Source of the DNA: Flavobacterium sufflavum | GTDB lineage: Bacteria; Bacteroidota; Bacteroidia; Flavobacteriales; Flavobacteriaceae | Length of the DNA: 64,000 nucleotides | Direction: 5' to 3' | Assembly (NCBI RefSeq): GCF_004016525.1 | Contig: NZ_SACJ01000001.1 | Span: forward strand, 744,001-808,000 | In this document: one piece after another, positions 8,476 to 15,538 of the stretch | How positions within the stretch are numbered: the first letter of the stretch is position 1 | Layout of the letters: each line of letters starts with the position of its first letter | Position numbers and translations under genes: made by a program | The notes under the pieces: model-generated | What the model was told of the DNA's origin: nothing | Database searches by the model: none | Seen by the model: only the letters and a program-made list of their open reading frames with translations

Positions 8476-10059
8476 ATGAATAATCAAAGTATTTTTAAAT
8501 CATGGGTTCCTAATTGGGCAATCATCATCATTTTATTTGTTTGCCTGTTGCATTCGATGATTTTATTGGGAGTTTATACTTCGAATGTTACTTATGCGGC
8601 GAGTTTTCTGGATATTGAACCCGAAGATTTGCAGTTTGCCATGTGTGTAACTTATGGAACATTGCTCGCCACAATCCTGATTGAAAGTAGGTTCTCCAAT
8701 TATTTTCCGGCAAAGAATTATTTGATGGCGGTGTATTCGTTAATCGGGATAAGTATTATTTCTTCTGCTTATATCAGCAATTTTGCTGTTTTTCTTCTTT
8801 TAAGAGTACTCGAAGGAATTTTGATGGCCTTGCCTGTAATTACTATTCGACAATTGTTAATTGAACGATTTCATTCTAAAAATGCCATTATAATTGGGTT
8901 TTCATTTTATTATGGGGCGCTATTATTGTCCACGCCGTTTATAATGAATATTGCCGTTTGGTTTTTGGATAATTACGACTGGAAATACATGTTGTATGTA
9001 TCCGGAATGTTGCCGATTCTGAATGTTTTTTTAATCATGATTACTTTCAGGGGACACCGAATCACAAAGAAAATTCCGTTGTATCAAATTGATTGGATAA
9101 GTTATTTTCTGGTGTTGACATCCATATTAACGGGTGCTTATTTTTTTGTGTATGCCGAAAAAAAATACTGGTTTGAATCTTCTCAATTGGTTTTGCTTCT
9201 CATTATTTCTTTAATCACCGCCGGATTATTTGTTTTTAAAGAGCTTTCGGTAAAGAGACCGAGTTTTAATTTTGAGGTTTTTCGTTACGCCAATTTACGT
9301 ACGGGTTTTTTGTTGTTTTTTCTTTTCTACATCAGCAGAGCTACCTTGAGTCTTTGTCACGGAACTATGTATTCCATTTGGAATTGGGATCCATCCCGAG
9401 TTGCTGGAGTACAATATATCAATGGTTTTGGAAATGTGATCGGACTGGTTTTGGCAGCATTTTTTTTAATGAAATCCGTGCCTACCAAATACATTTTTAT
9501 AATGGGTTTTTCGCTTTTGGCAATTTTTCATTTTTGGTTTAGTTTTCTTTTTGTGCCTGATATTGCCCTGTCCGATTTGCTGATTCCTTATGTTTTACAA
9601 GGAATAGGAGTGGGGCTTTTATTTGTGCCTTTGATTTTGTTTACCACTTCATCGGTTCCAGTAAATATGGCCGTTTCATCTGGGATTATTGGTGTAGCCG
9701 GAAGATTTTGGGGGAGTACCATTGGCTTTTGTGTGATGCAAAATGCGGTGGCGTTTTTACAGAAAAAGCATTTCTTGAAATTCAGTCAATTTGTAACAGC
9801 AAACAGTACCGAAACTCAGGAAACTATGGCAAAATATACTCAGGGTTTTGTTGCCAAGGGCTATTCACCAGATAATGCTAATAGTCTTGCTTTGAAAAAG
9901 ATTTTGAGTTCCATTTCTAAACAATCAACTTTGTTGACCAATATGGAAATTTATACCGCTGTGGGTTATGGTTTGCTGATTTTGATTGTTTTTATCTGTT
10001 TCAATCAACACTTAAAACAGAGTTTTAATTTGTTTAAAAGCAGGCTTTGGATTAGTTAG
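8476..10059 (+). CDS. MFS drug-efflux permease, EmrB-like
   Basis: 527 aa, highly hydrophobic, with about 14 predicted membrane segments, as in DHA2/EmrB transporters; it would be the proton-driven pump of the tripartite system. I choose ATG 8476, which starts one base after the adaptor stop. An in-frame TTG at 8458 would overlap the adaptor and is less likely. The N-terminal half contains the RVLEGILMALPVITIRQLL segment expected for the MFS region between helices 4 and 5. Substrate is unknown; plant phenolics or other toxic compounds are reasonable guesses given the pectinase neighbours, but that is inference. Confidence 0.87.
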   Translation: MNNQSIFKSWVPNWAIIIILFVCLLHSMILLGVYTSNVTYAASFLDIEPEDLQFAMCVTYGTLLATILIESRFSNYFPAKNYLMAVYSLIGISIISSAYISNFAVFLLLRVLEGILMALPVITIRQLLIERFHSKNAIIIGFSFYYGALLLSTPFIMNIAVWFLDNYDWKYMLYVSGMLPILNVFLIMITFRGHRITKKIPLYQIDWISYFLVLTSILTGAYFFVYAEKKYWFESSQLVLLLIISLITAGLFVFKELSVKRPSFNFEVFRYANLRTGFLLFFLFYISRATLSLCHGTMYSIWNWDPSRVAGVQYINGFGNVIGLVLAAFFLMKSVPTKYIFIMGFSLLAIFHFWFSFLFVPDIALSDLLIPYVLQGIGVGLLFVPLILFTTSSVPVNMAVSSGIIGVAGRFWGSTIGFCVMQNAVAFLQKKHFLKFSQFVTANSTETQETMAKYTQGFVAKGYSPDNANSLALKKILSSISKQSTLLTNMEIYTAVGYGLLILIVFICFNQHLKQSFNLFKSRLWIS

Positions 10060-10130
10060 AAATCAAGAGGATTTATTGAGGTAGGAAAAAATAATGCTCG
10101 TATCTTGCAATCGTTAAAACAAAGTATAAA

Positions 10131-10790
10131 ATGAATCAGCAATGTGTTATTTTTGATATGGATGGAGTGATTTGTCATACTAATCCACATCATGTAAAGG
10201 CTTTTGAAGCGTTTTTTGATAAATACCAAATTCCCTATACTGAGCAAGAGTTTGAAGAGCATATGTACGGAAAACATAATGGTTATATCATGAGCCATTT
10301 TTTTAAGCGTCCCGTAAAAGGAGAAGAATTAAAAAAATTGGAAGACGAAAAAGAATCAATGTTTCGTGAAATTTATAAAGACAAAGTAGAGACTATTCCG
10401 TATTATTTAGTGTTTTTGGAAAAATTAAAAGCCCGTAATTTTAAAACTGCAGTTGCTACTTCGGCACCACGCGCAAATCTTGATTTGATTATAAGCAGCT
10501 TAAAAATTGAAGGCAAAATGGATTCGATGCTGTCAAGCGAAGATGTGAGTCATCACAAACCTGATCCTGAAGTCTATTTGAAATCGGCTAAACTTGTGGG
10601 GGTTTCTCCATCTAATTGCATTGTTTTTGAAGATTCTTTTTCCGGGGTATCAGCTGCCCTTAATGCAGGGATGAAAGTTGTCGGTGTCTTGAGTACTCAT
10701 ACTAAAGAAGAATTGCCTCCATGTGATTTTTATATATATGATTATAGCGATGTAAATGTTGATAAGCTTTTGGGCTTGTTAAACAGCTAA
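10131..10790 (+). CDS. HAD-superfamily phosphatase, beta-phosphoglucomutase-like
   Basis: 219 aa cytosolic enzyme. HAD motif I is FDMDGV with nucleophile Asp9 and Asp11. Motif II is in TSAPRANLD, the motif III Lys in HHKPDPEVYL and motif IV in FEDSFSGVSAA. A helical cap follows motif I, as in beta-phosphoglucomutase and 2-deoxyglucose-6-phosphatase relatives. The substrate is probably a small sugar phosphate. It starts 71 nt after the efflux permease and ends in its own terminator, so it may be the last gene of that unit or separate. Confidence 0.85.
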   Translation: MNQQCVIFDMDGVICHTNPHHVKAFEAFFDKYQIPYTEQEFEEHMYGKHNGYIMSHFFKRPVKGEELKKLEDEKESMFREIYKDKVETIPYYLVFLEKLKARNFKTAVATSAPRANLDLIISSLKIEGKMDSMLSSEDVSHHKPDPEVYLKSAKLVGVSPSNCIVFEDSFSGVSAALNAGMKVVGVLSTHTKEELPPCDFYIYDYSDVNVDKLLGLLNS

Positions 10791-10821
10791 GGTTTTAAAA
10801 ATATTTAATTTAATGGATTAC

Positions 10822-10847
10822 CTCCTGCTTTTGCAGGAGATTTTTTA
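10822..10847 (+). terminator. Terminator after the HAD phosphatase gene
   Basis: A 7-bp stem CTCCTGC/GCAGGAG (10822-10828, 10833-10839) with a TTTT loop is followed by A and six T. Confidence 0.8.
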
Positions 10848-10960
10848 TTTTTGAAGAGATTTTTGGTTTTGGAATAATGTTACGCCAGAATTTCTAATAG
10901 GGTCAGTTAGGTTTAAACAAAAAAAAAATCATCTTGCTAATAGTCTTTTCTAAAAAAAGC

Positions 10961-11037
10961 TTCTCAGCCGCGGCGGACTCGAACCAAGTATCCTCGGATT
11001 AATAGTCAGATGCTCTAAGCAACTGAGCTAAGGAGGA
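10961..11037 (-). pseudogene. Degenerate tRNA-Asn
   Basis: The 5' half matches the intact tRNA-Asn copies at 18789 and 19054 (TCCTCCTTAGCTCAGTTG...). The anticodon reads ATT instead of GTT, the anticodon stem has a T/C mismatch, and the 3' half (TCCGCCGCGGCTGAG) neither closes the T stem nor pairs with the acceptor strand. The leader (ATATTTAATATGCGTAAGGAACGTTT) and the downstream terminator region are shared with the intact copies. The promoter -7 box has decayed to TATATTTT and no -33 box remains. It is very probably not a functional tRNA. Confidence 0.75.
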
Positions 11038-11209
11038 AACTGTATATTTAATATGCGTAAGGAACGTTTCTGGTGGCAAAACTTAAGCTGTGTTAGCTTG
11101 TTCTTAGTGGATGAAAATATAAGATTTTTTTATAAAAAAGCATTTTTTTTAAGCTCAGCCAATTCTAACGGAAAATAGCATCAAAGATTAGTTAAGATTT
11201 TTTCTGTTG

Positions 11210-12079
11210 TCATAAATTAATCAAATAAGCCATTGAAAAATTAAAATAATCGGTGTTTTTTAAATTCGATTCTCCTTTTAAAGCATTAGGGAAATTGATA
11301 TTATAGCCTAATTCAAAATCAAATGATTTATAATTTAATTCTAAGGGAAGGTTTACTTGTGTATTTATTAAGTCAAAAGTAGAATTAGTGGTATAAACAG
11401 TTATGGGAAATCCATTATTGAAAAAGGTTCTTGCTAATTCTGTCGTTTGGTTTCCCGCCACAATATTCAATTGGGGTTTAAGATCCAATTGTGTTTTTTT
11501 GGTTTTAATGATGTGCAGTAAAGCATAATTGGTGGAAGCAATCTGCAGACCGTTTTCGTTTCCAAACAGATAAGAAACCGAAAGCTGTGTGCCAATGTTT
11601 CTCTTTTTGTTGTGAATTGCCAGAGCTGCATTCAGTACGTTGCTGTAAGGATTATTAAGGCTGTTGTTGTAGAAATATCTGGTATAAGAAGTACTATATC
11701 TCCATGTTTTTTGTTTGCCAAAATTTTTACCAAAACCGAATGTCGCAGTAGTTAAGTCCCATTTAGGATTAAACGAGCTATAGTAAATTCCCGATAGGCT
11801 TGCGAAGATTCCGCAAGAATGAAGATAACTGATTTTTGGGGTTAAATTGTATTGATTGACACCGATATCCCGACCTGAAAAATAAGTCTTGTTGTTATAA
11901 TTCATCGAGAGATATAGAAATTGAAATTTAGAGATTGATTTTATTAGGGCGTCAATATCTTCATTTTTTTCTAATAGGTCATCAATGATTTCATCGGTTT
12001 CCTGTTCTTTAGGACTTACTTCCTGAGCCTGAGCTTTTAAGGCAAAGAGGATCAACGCAAGTAAAAAGAGTTTTTTCAT
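11210..12079 (-). CDS. Predicted outer-membrane beta-barrel protein
   Basis: 289 aa, family not recognised. A signal peptide ends near residue 18 (KAQAQ). A short acidic helical stretch (about 22-55, DEIIDDLLEKNEDIDALIKS) comes next. The rest is alternating hydrophobic/polar strands rich in Tyr, Asn and aromatic girdle residues, ending in FNFSMAYLINL, a terminal aromatic/hydrophobic strand typical of outer-membrane barrels. It lies downstream of the LTxxQ protein on the same strand, but a strong hairpin at 12096-12130 sits only 16 nt before its start, so expression probably depends on read-through. A role as transporter or envelope-stress effector is possible but unproven. Confidence 0.6.
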   Translation of the reverse strand: MKKLFLLALILFALKAQAQEVSPKEQETDEIIDDLLEKNEDIDALIKSISKFQFLYLSMNYNNKTYFSGRDIGVNQYNLTPKISYLHSCGIFASLSGIYYSSFNPKWDLTTATFGFGKNFGKQKTWRYSTSYTRYFYNNSLNNPYSNVLNAALAIHNKKRNIGTQLSVSYLFGNENGLQIASTNYALLHIIKTKKTQLDLKPQLNIVAGNQTTELARTFFNNGFPITVYTTNSTFDLINTQVNLPLELNYKSFDFELGYNINFPNALKGESNLKNTDYFNFSMAYLINL

Positions 12080-12089
12080 TTAGTTATAA

Positions 12090-12130
12090 AATTAAAAAGT
12101 AAGTGACTGAAATTTTCAGTCACTTACTTT
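12090..12130 (-). terminator. Strong hairpin between the LTxxQ gene and the beta-barrel gene
   Basis: A perfect 16-bp stem (12096-12111 with 12115-12130) has a 3-nt loop, followed on the minus strand by TTTTTAATT. It looks like a terminator or attenuator. It lies 23 nt after the upstream gene and 16 nt before the next start codon. Confidence 0.8.
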
Positions 12131-12153
12131 AATAGTATAAAAATATTAAAAAT

Positions 12154-12573
12154 TTAGTTACGTTTTACATCACGGAATCTGGAATCTTTTATATTTTCAC
12201 GAATTCTGTTGCCCATTTGTTCGTGGAGTTGTTGTCGTTGTTCGTTAGTTAAGGTGTTTTTAAAATCTTTTTTTAATTCCTTAATATTTTCCTTGTTTTC
12301 GTTTATTAAATTTCTTTGTGCAGCAGTAAACGTTGAGATTAATGCGGCTTGTTTTTCTTGTCTGCTTAAGCTTGCATCCTTTAAAATTTCAAGTTGTTCT
12401 GCTGTAAGAGAGGCTTTGAATGCTTCTCTATTCGCTTTTATTAACTCACGTTGTTCCTGAACAAGTTTTCGTTGTTCGGTGGTGAAATTATCAATCGCAG
12501 TGCTCTTTTGTGCCCTTCCAGAGTACAGTCCCATAAAAAAGAGAAATACTGTTATTGTAATTAGTGACTTCAT
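12154..12573 (-). CDS. Periplasmic LTxxQ-motif protein (Spy/CpxP/ZraP-like)
   Basis: 139 aa with a signal peptide ending near residue 22 (GRAQK) and an all-helical, Gln/Lys/Glu-rich mature region. Four [LF]TxxQ motifs occur at residues 30-34, 56-60, 82-86 and 108-112, spaced exactly 26 residues. LTxxQ motifs mark the Spy/CpxP chaperone and ZraP/CnrX sensor group in Proteobacteria; membership here is by motif only. The gene follows the ECF sigma and anti-sigma-like genes. An AACTTT-N12-GGGTCTAATA element 42 nt upstream suggests its own sigma-dependent promoter. It may act as a periplasmic stress sensor or chaperone. Confidence 0.7.
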   Translation of the reverse strand: MKSLITITVFLFFMGLYSGRAQKSTAIDNFTTEQRKLVQEQRELIKANREAFKASLTAEQLEILKDASLSRQEKQAALISTFTAAQRNLINENKENIKELKKDFKNTLTNEQRQQLHEQMGNRIRENIKDSRFRDVKRN

Positions 12574-12614
12574 TAGGAATAGTTTTTATTGTAATACTAA
12601 GTTAAGCGTTTTTC

Positions 12615-12642
12615 TATTAGACCCAAAATTTGATTGAAAGTT
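12615..12642 (-). promoter_or_regulatory. Putative ECF-sigma promoter upstream of the LTxxQ gene
   Basis: Read on the minus strand: AACTTT (12637-12642), 12 nt, GGGTCTAATA (12615-12624). It resembles ECF/sigma-E promoters (AACTT at -35, GTC/TCTAA at -10). The same two boxes with the same spacing occur before the PepSY-like lipoprotein gene at 15108-15135. Confidence 0.6.
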
Positions 12643-12657
12643 TAATAAAAAGGTTGT

Positions 12658-13113
12658 TTATATGTCTTCTAAAATATAGTTTGTAATGTATTCATCGACT
12701 TCTTTTTCCTCAACAAATAGTGACGAAACTAAAATATCATTTTCGGCAGTTAAACTATTATTCGGTATTGGATTATTGTAATTGTTTTTTGGAACAGCCG
12801 TTGCCCCGTTTTCATTGTCAATTTGGGCAATGCTATCAGTAATTGAATTAGCAATGCTTTGTTGGTCTTGGCTATTATATTTATTACAAATAGCTAATCC
12901 TAAAAGTAATGTTAGAGTAGCTGCAGCAAACCATGTTGCTTTTCTTCTGTAAAAAGGAATGGTTTTAGGCTCTTTTCTAGCTAATACCTTATTTAAAATA
13001 TCATTTTTAGATTCAAGAAAATAATTTTCAGGAACATTAAGACCTAAAGAATCCGAATGAATTTTGTTTAATTCATCATCGTTCATTTGATTTATTTTAT
13101 AATTTGTTTCCAT
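12658..13113 (-). CDS. Single-pass anti-sigma-factor-like membrane protein
   Basis: 151 aa from ATG 13113, chosen because it begins 10 nt after the sigma-factor stop; an upstream in-frame start at 13155 would overlap the sigma gene. The cytoplasmic part (about 1-58) contains NVPENYF, a short motif often seen in small Bacteroidota anti-sigma-like proteins. One membrane helix covers about 59-76 (TWFAAATLTLLLGLAI). A low-complexity periplasmic tail ends in an acidic segment. No zinc-binding HxxxCxxC is present. Gene order (sigma, then this protein) and topology suggest it holds the sigma factor at the membrane. This is inference from context. Confidence 0.65.
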   Translation of the reverse strand: METNYKINQMNDDELNKIHSDSLGLNVPENYFLESKNDILNKVLARKEPKTIPFYRRKATWFAAATLTLLLGLAICNKYNSQDQQSIANSITDSIAQIDNENGATAVPKNNYNNPIPNNSLTAENDILVSSLFVEEKEVDEYITNYILEDI

Positions 13114-13123
13114 ATTGTTTGTC

Positions 13124-13708
13124 TTAAATGTTTTCTGTGTTTTGAAAAGATTCACCTTTTTTTATGGGTAATATTTCAATATTATCTTCAATAAACCGGA
13201 CGGCATTATAATACAATGTTTTTATTGTTCCTTCTTTCATTTCTAAAATTGTTGCAATTTCACGAAATTTCAGGTCGTCATAATATTTCATATTAAATAC
13301 CTGTCTTTGTTTGTAGTTTAATTCAGAAACCGCAGTTTGTAATTTTAATTGCATTACATCGCCTTCAAAAAAAGTATCTTCTAATAAACTATTTAAATAT
13401 TTTGTGTTTACATCTTCTATTGAGATGGAATGTTTGTTTTTATTTTGTTCCAAAAAGCGAATAGACTCATTGTAGGCAATTTTATACATCCAGGTGTAAA
13501 GAGAACTTTGTCTTGAGAAATTAGTCAGGCTTTTGTATACTCTGATAAAAGTGTTTTGTAAAACATCGTCGGCATTTTCGTGAGTAATAACTAATTTTCT
13601 GATATGCCAATACAATCTAACCTGATAAAGATCAAGTAGTTTTTTAAAAGCTTTGTCTCTATCAGTTTCGCTAATTAGCTGGTCAATAAAATCGGATTCG
13701 TTTGCCAA
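13124..13708 (-). CDS. ECF-type RNA polymerase sigma factor
   Basis: 194 aa with sigma-70 region 2 at about residues 20-90 (LLDLYQVRLYWHIRKLV, HENADDVLQNTFIRVYKSL, SLYTWMYKIAYNESIRFL). Region 4 covers about 125-180 (LNYKQRQVFNMKYYDDLKFREIATIL, then EGTIKTLYYNAVRFI) with its helix-turn-helix. The lack of regions 1 and 3 places it in the ECF group. It is the first gene of a minus-strand cluster with an anti-sigma-like protein, an LTxxQ periplasmic protein and a barrel protein. The matching promoter-like elements at 12615 and 15108 are candidate targets. No such element precedes the sigma gene itself, so it is not obviously autoregulated. Confidence 0.92.
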   Translation of the reverse strand: MANESDFIDQLISETDRDKAFKKLLDLYQVRLYWHIRKLVITHENADDVLQNTFIRVYKSLTNFSRQSSLYTWMYKIAYNESIRFLEQNKNKHSISIEDVNTKYLNSLLEDTFFEGDVMQLKLQTAVSELNYKQRQVFNMKYYDDLKFREIATILEMKEGTIKTLYYNAVRFIEDNIEILPIKKGESFQNTENI

Positions 13709-13852
13709 TAGTTACAAATTCAATTATTAATTCAAAATTACAATTTAAAGCTTAAATTTCTAATACAAAAGAATTTAATTGTATGCTGCTCAGTTTTTTG
13801 AAACCCATACAAGAGTTTGTTTTCCTGTATGGGTTAGGGTTTGATGATTACA

Positions 13853-15031
13853 TTACCTTGTTTCTACACTAAGGAATGTTCCTGTTGCCGAAAACTCAAG
13901 TTCTAAATGAGCAGCAGCAGTAGTTGTGATATAGACCTCAATTGTGCCATCTCTTTCTTTATGAGCTCCATTGATTACTGCATCCGGATAATTGGTGTTA
14001 ATATAAGTTGTGATTGCTGTAATTAAATCAGTTAAAGAAATAGAGACATGGTTACCAAAATCAGATTTAGTTTGTTCAGAAATAAATTCGAATGTTGCAG
14101 AGAAAGTTAATTTTAATTTTGCAGCAGCAGCTGTGGTAATATACACTTCATAAGTTCCATCAGGTTCTATATGTCCAATGTTTATAGTTGCACCGGTATA
14201 ATTTGTTGTGATGTAAGCTGTGATTTCGGCTGGTAAATTAGCAGCAGTTATAATAGTATGTTCTCTTAAATGGAACGCATCAATAGTGCTTACCGATACA
14301 AATGTACCATCGGCTGTAAAGTTTAAATTAAGTTTGGCATCATCTGCAGTAACTATGAATACGTCGATACTTCCATCGGCCTCAGAGAAAGCAGTAACAA
14401 TTTTTGATCCGGCATAATTATCATTAATATAAGTTGTGATGCTGCTTGCTAAATCGGCAATAGCTATGCGGGTGTGTTTGTCTGAGTGATGGTGTCTGTG
14501 GTTTCCATTAGCTTTCAATTCATAAGCTGAAACAAATTCTCCTGTACTGCTGAAATTAAGTTTGATTTTAACTTTGTCAGCCGTTGTGATTAAAACATCA
14601 AAACTTCCGTCCGATTCTACATGAGCCGAAGTTATGGTAGCGTCAACATAGTTGGTGTTAATATAGGTTACAATACTTGTTAATAAATCACTTATGGCTA
14701 CCGGAGTAATTGTGCTGGAGCTGGACAAAAGACCTTTGGCAGTAAAATTCAATTTAAAAATAGCATTCACATTAGTGATGCTTTTAGATGTCGCTCCTGT
14801 GCTAACATATACGGTGTAGGTACCGTCTGAATTCAAATTTACTTCTGAAACAGTAGCCCCGGAATAGTTCTTAGCCACGTAGCTGCTAATGGTTGTAGGC
14901 AAAGTAGCTGCACTGGTGGTTTCGTATGTTAATGATGCGGTTGTTGAGGTATCGGTAGAATCGGTACCATCATTTGAACAACTGTACAATGCGCATGATA
15001 GAGCGATTGCAATAAGAGAGATTTTTTTCAT
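13853..15031 (-). CDS. Lipoprotein with five PepSY-like repeats
   Basis: 392 aa. The leader ends in a lipoprotein Cys at residue 18 (ALYSC), so it should be membrane-anchored. After a Ser/Thr-rich linker there are five tandem units of about 70-78 residues, each with a helix (such as LLTSIVTYINTNY), then a strand containing a DG turn at residues 69, 141, 219, 291 and 361 (XDGXXXVXITT), and a KLxLxFSATG-like strand. This resembles the PepSY-like (BLIP-fold) modules common in Bacteroidota. A His-rich patch (HRHHHSDKHT, about 178-187) lies between repeats 2 and 3. It is divergent from no gene; the ECF element at 15108-15135 lies 77 nt upstream. Confidence 0.7.
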   Translation of the reverse strand: MKKISLIAIALSCALYSCSNDGTDSTDTSTTASLTYETTSAATLPTTISSYVAKNYSGATVSEVNLNSDGTYTVYVSTGATSKSITNVNAIFKLNFTAKGLLSSSSTITPVAISDLLTSIVTYINTNYVDATITSAHVESDGSFDVLITTADKVKIKLNFSSTGEFVSAYELKANGNHRHHHSDKHTRIAIADLASSITTYINDNYAGSKIVTAFSEADGSIDVFIVTADDAKLNLNFTADGTFVSVSTIDAFHLREHTIITAANLPAEITAYITTNYTGATINIGHIEPDGTYEVYITTAAAAKLKLTFSATFEFISEQTKSDFGNHVSISLTDLITAITTYINTNYPDAVINGAHKERDGTIEVYITTTAAAHLELEFSATGTFLSVETR

Positions 15032-15538
15032 TTTTTCTAAATTTAATTGTTAATAGTAGGTAGAGTTATTTCATAAATGCATTTAATTAGGAATGACTTC
15101 TAAAACTTATTAGACCCATGATCTTTTAAAAAGTTTTAGCGGATTGAAAAAAAAGTAAAAAAATAAAATCCTGAAGTTATTGAACTGCAATATCTTTAAT
15201 TAATCTCGGTAGGGAGAAAAGTTTATAGTGATAAAAAGCCAGACGTTTCTTTCGGGTTTTTAGAAGTTTTTTTATTAGTGGTTAAATTAAATAATCAGCT
15301 GTTTTAAAAATTAATATTTAATTTATAAATAAAGTCTTATATTAGCATAAGACTTCTAAAGCTCCCCAACTTGACAGAAGATCTCGTTTTTTCTTCCGTA
15401 TATCAATGTTTAGTAATTGAAATATGGAAGAAAAGGACAGGAATTATATTTTAAAATTTAAAATGGAATAAGAACTTGTTTCTAAAGGTCTTATTTCAAA
15501 ACCTACTTTTAAGTCCAAAAGCATAAATGACATAGGCT
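15032..15538. other. 507-bp intergenic region without a gene
   Basis: AT-rich space between the divergently transcribed lipoprotein and histidine kinase genes. It contains the putative ECF promoter at 15108-15135 and a small hairpin AAGTCTTA/TAAGACTT (15332-15339, 15348-15355). No convincing ORF or RNA gene was seen. A regulatory RNA cannot be excluded. Confidence 0.5.
15108..15135 (-). promoter_or_regulatory. Putative ECF-sigma promoter upstream of the PepSY-like lipoprotein gene
   Basis: Minus strand: AACTTT (15130-15135), 12 nt, GGGTCTAATA (15108-15117). Boxes and spacing are identical to the element at 12615-12642, while the spacer sequences differ, which argues against a simple duplication. 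Confidence 0.6.

Noticed and set aside
11210..15031. Toxin-antitoxin or phage-defence locus
   Set aside because: Small genes here all have export or sigma/anti-sigma features; no nuclease, ATPase or toxin motif is present.
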